A stretch of DNA of 64,000 bases. It comes from Stomorhina lunata (Eukaryota; Arthropoda; Insecta; Diptera; Rhiniidae). The stretch lies in contig OW121744.1 in NCBI GenBank assembly GCA_933228675.1, positions 17,937,978-18,001,977 on the forward strand. The letters are read 5' to 3'. A program made the position numbers and the translations under genes. Below are positions 61,740 through 64,000 of this stretch, piece after piece (the stretch's first letter is position 1; every line of letters begins with the position of its first letter). Below the pieces are notes generated by a model. That model was not told the DNA's origin. It did not search any database and saw nothing but the letters and a program-made list of their open reading frames with translations.

Positions 61740-62230
61740 ATGCTCGAATATTGGTGTTTGATAATAGTTTGATTGACAATTCATTGAAGATTTTTCATGA
61801 TTATTTGATGGTTGTTTGATGATTGATTGACTTATGACTGTTTGAAGATTTTTAATGATTGTTTGATAATTGTTTCATGATTAACTAATTTAACTCCTTT
61901 AATTTTTCTAACTGTAATTTTCCATTTCCAAAACTAAAACAAAAAAATTCAACAAAATCTTCCAATTTCTAATGAAAAAACTTTATTAAGGCATGATAAA
62001 AATTCGTGATAAAAAACCTTCAACAAAATGCAATATTAGTGATATGAGCTATGGCAGTGTTTGCATATTTATATAACTAGTTTGATGATTTTTGTGAACG
62101 ATTGATTGATGGTTATTTGATGATTGACTGACGACTGTTCAATGATTTTTAATGATTGCTCGATAGTTGTTTAACGATTGATTGACAACCGTTTGATGAT
62201 TATTTGATGATTGTTTGACAGTTTTTTTAT
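61740..62230 (+). repeat. Degenerate TGATTGATTG-type simple repeat, interrupted by an inverted-repeat arm
   Basis: Variants of TTTGATGATTGATTGAC, TTTTTAATGATTG and GTTTGATAATTG occupy 61760-61890 and 62080-62225. The 165-bp arm at 61909-62073 lies between the two parts, as if inserted into one simple-repeat tract. Confidence 0.75.
61909..62073 (+). repeat. 165-bp inverted repeat, left arm
   Basis: Identical to the reverse complement of 62787-62951 at 164 of 165 positions; the single difference is GGCAGTG here against GGCACTG. It carries a truncated copy of the start of the frame on the right arm: the same N-terminal codons are followed after 27 codons by a different tail and a stop (CATATTTATATAACTAG). 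Confidence 0.95.
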
Positions 62231-62522
62231 ATTATTTAGATTATCCTAAAAGTATGCCACACAAATATTTCCGAAATATCTTACATTTTTATAAATATTG
62301 AATGCTGCAATTTGGGCAATGATTTATCAAATACTCATCCTCTTTAACATGAATTTACCCATTTACATAAGTATTGTATAGTATATGCTAACTACATAAA
62401 GCAACCATACAACTACATACATACAAGTACCATCATTCGAGTATATCTTAACTATATTTACCCATACGGCTCCTTTAAGAAGGTATTAGTACCAAGACAC
62501 AATATCGCTATCAGTAATCCAA

Positions 62523-62867
62523 CTAAAGTCCAATAATCATCTCCTGGATTAAGTGAAAAGCATATAAATATATGAGATTTATGTATATGTTTTCTTCATT
62601 AACATAAAACATACGAGTACACACATACATACATATGAATATATTTACATTGAATATATTGATTACATTTACCAAATAATACGAAAAGAGTGTAAAGACC
62701 ATTGCTCCATATCTTACAGAATATTTTATTTCGAAAAATATAACTAAAAATGTGTAGGCGACACTTGGCGCTAATAAAATCAGGGCTATAAATATGCAAA
62801 CAGTGCCATAGCTCATATCACTAATATTGCATTTTGTTGAAGGTTTTTTATCACGAATTTTTATCAT
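62523..62867 (-). CDS. Possible coding exon of a small membrane protein (unrecognised)
   Basis: A 114-codon minus-strand frame. Residues 17-70 look more gene-like than anything else in the window: balanced codons (GCGCCAAGTGTCGCCTACAC) and two hydrophobic segments at about 22-46 and 52-70, with charged residues between. ATGs exist at residue 1 and at residue 18 (DMSYGT). A GT donor context, TTG|GTAAAT, occurs at 62672-62671 just after residue 65, and the sequence beyond it decays into ACATACATAC-type intergenic DNA, so the exon probably ends there. I do not recognise the family. No acceptor or downstream exon can be assigned. Confidence 0.3.
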   Translation of the reverse strand: MIKIRDKKPSTKCNISDMSYGTVCIFIALILLAPSVAYTFLVIFFEIKYSVRYGAMVFTLFSYYLVNVINIFNVNIFICMYVCTRMFYVNEENIYINLIYLYAFHLIQEMIIGL

Positions 62868-62951
62868 GCCTTAATAAAGTTTTTTCATTAGAAATTGGAA
62901 GATTTTGTTGAATTTTTTTGTTTTAGTTTTGGAAATGGAAAATTACAGTTA
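62787..62951 (-). repeat. 165-bp inverted repeat, right arm
   Basis: Partner of 61909-62073 with 713 bp between them. It includes the first 27 codons of the possible exon and about 85 bp upstream of it, and it ends exactly where array S9 begins. Confidence 0.95.
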
Positions 62952-62952
62952 A

Positions 62953-64000
62953 TAAGTTTTTGAAAAATTTCCTATAAAAAGTAAATTTTTGAAAAATTTC
63001 CTATAAAAAGTAAATTTTTGAAAAATTTCCTATAAAAAGTAAATTTTTGAAAAATTTCCTATAAAAAGTAAATTTTTGAAAAATTTCCTATAAAAAGTAA
63101 ATTTTTGAAAAATTTCCAATAAAAAGTAAATTTTTGAAAAATTTCCTATAAAAAGTAAATTTTTGAAAAATTTCCTATAAAAAGTAAATTTTTGAAAAAT
63201 TTCCTATAAAAAGTAAATTTTTGAAAAATTTCCTATAAAAAGTAAATTTTTGAAAAATTTCCCATAAAAAGTAAATTTTTGAAAAATTTCCTATAAAAAG
63301 TAAATTTTTAAAAAATTTCCTATAAAAAGTAAATTTTTGAAAAATTTCCTATAATTTTTTTGAAAAATTTCCTATAAAAAGTAAATTTTTGAAAAATTTC
63401 CAATAAAAAGTAAATTTTTGAAAAATTTCCTATAAAAAGTAAATTTTTGAAAAATTTCCTATAAAAAGTAAATTTTTGAAAAATTTCCTATAAAATGTAA
63501 ATTTTTGAAAAATTTCCTATAAAAAGTAAATTTTTGAAAAATTTCCTATAAAAAGTAAATTTTTGAAAAATTTCCTATAAAAAGTAAATTTTTGAAAAAT
63601 TTCCTATAAAAAGTAAATTTTTGAAAAATTTCCTATAAAAAGTAAATTTTTGAAAAATTTCCTATAAAAAGCAAATTTTTGAAAAATTTTCTATAAAAAG
63701 TAAATTTTTGAAAAATTTCCTATAAAAAGTAAATTTTTAAAAAAATTCCTATAAAAAGTAAATTTTTAAAAAAATTCCTATAAAAAGTAAATTTTTGAAA
63801 AATTTCCTATAAAAAGTAAATTTTTGAAAAATTTCCTATAAAAAGAAAATTTTTAAAAAATTTCCTATAAAAAGTAAATTTTTGAAAAATTTCCTATAAA
63901 AAGTAAATTTTTAAAAAATTTCCTATAAAAAGTAAATTTTTGAAAAATTTCCTATAAAAAGTAAATTTTTGACAAATTTCCTATAAAAAGTAAATTTTTG
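62953..64000 (+). repeat. 29-bp satellite array S9 (continues past the window)
   Basis: About 36 copies of GTAAATTTTTGAAAAATTTC plus CTATAAAAA are present, the most uniform of the 29-bp arrays. Variants are mostly single substitutions, plus one shortened copy near 63352. It is cut by the window edge. Confidence 0.98.

Overview
The window looks like intergenic heterochromatin or satellite-rich euchromatin of a eukaryote, most likely a higher (cyclorrhaphan) fly. It is extremely AT-rich, has no operons or dense open reading frames, contains several DNA transposon remnants, and its unique stretches resemble fly intergenic DNA (short CATA/ACATAC microsatellites, TATA-rich spacers). The species assignment is an inference from style. 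I found no complete protein-coding gene, no rRNA, no intact tRNA and no CRISPR array. Nearly all long reading frames are by-products of short-period repeats.

Layout. 1-520 is the end of a dispersed repeat that recurs at 52694-53112. 1316-5015, 9841-13615, 14731-19095, 20580-22800, 23046-28205, 29286-35365, 35876-36525, 54290-57620 and 62953-64000 are arrays of related 29-33 bp AT-rich monomers. Each monomer is built from AAAATTTT-type palindromes joined by CTATA or TCGA linkers. The arrays change orientation several times and contain higher-order duplications. 6167-8766 and 40676-46216 are two arrays of one different 11-bp satellite, lying in opposite orientations about 32 kb apart. Together these arrays fill roughly 60% of the window.

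Mobile elements lie between the arrays. A 1.8-kb non-autonomous hAT-like element (37130-38924) has an exact 8-bp target duplication and carries satellite-type monomers and two copies of a core sequence. A relative of that core also sits, inverted, between two large satellite arrays at 22.8-23.0 kb. A 2.7-kb element with about 890-bp terminal inverted repeats (47999-50709) holds a broken reading frame (49291-49692). There is a 192-bp TA-flanked MITE (47737-47928), a TIR-bracketed 2.3-kb region containing a 132-bp tandem array (51161-53430), a near-perfect 108-bp hairpin (54179-54286), and a mixed 178/142-bp tandem array (58753-61480). Close to the right end, a 165-bp sequence that includes the start of a possible membrane-protein exon is present twice in inverted orientation with one difference.

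Working idea (inference): the 29-33 bp satellites appear linked to DNA transposons. One hAT-like element carries satellite and core together, MITE-derived sequence is embedded four times in one array, and three arrays begin within about 20 bp of an inverted repeat. The window may record short internal repeats of transposons being amplified into large satellite blocks. The sequence alone cannot prove this.
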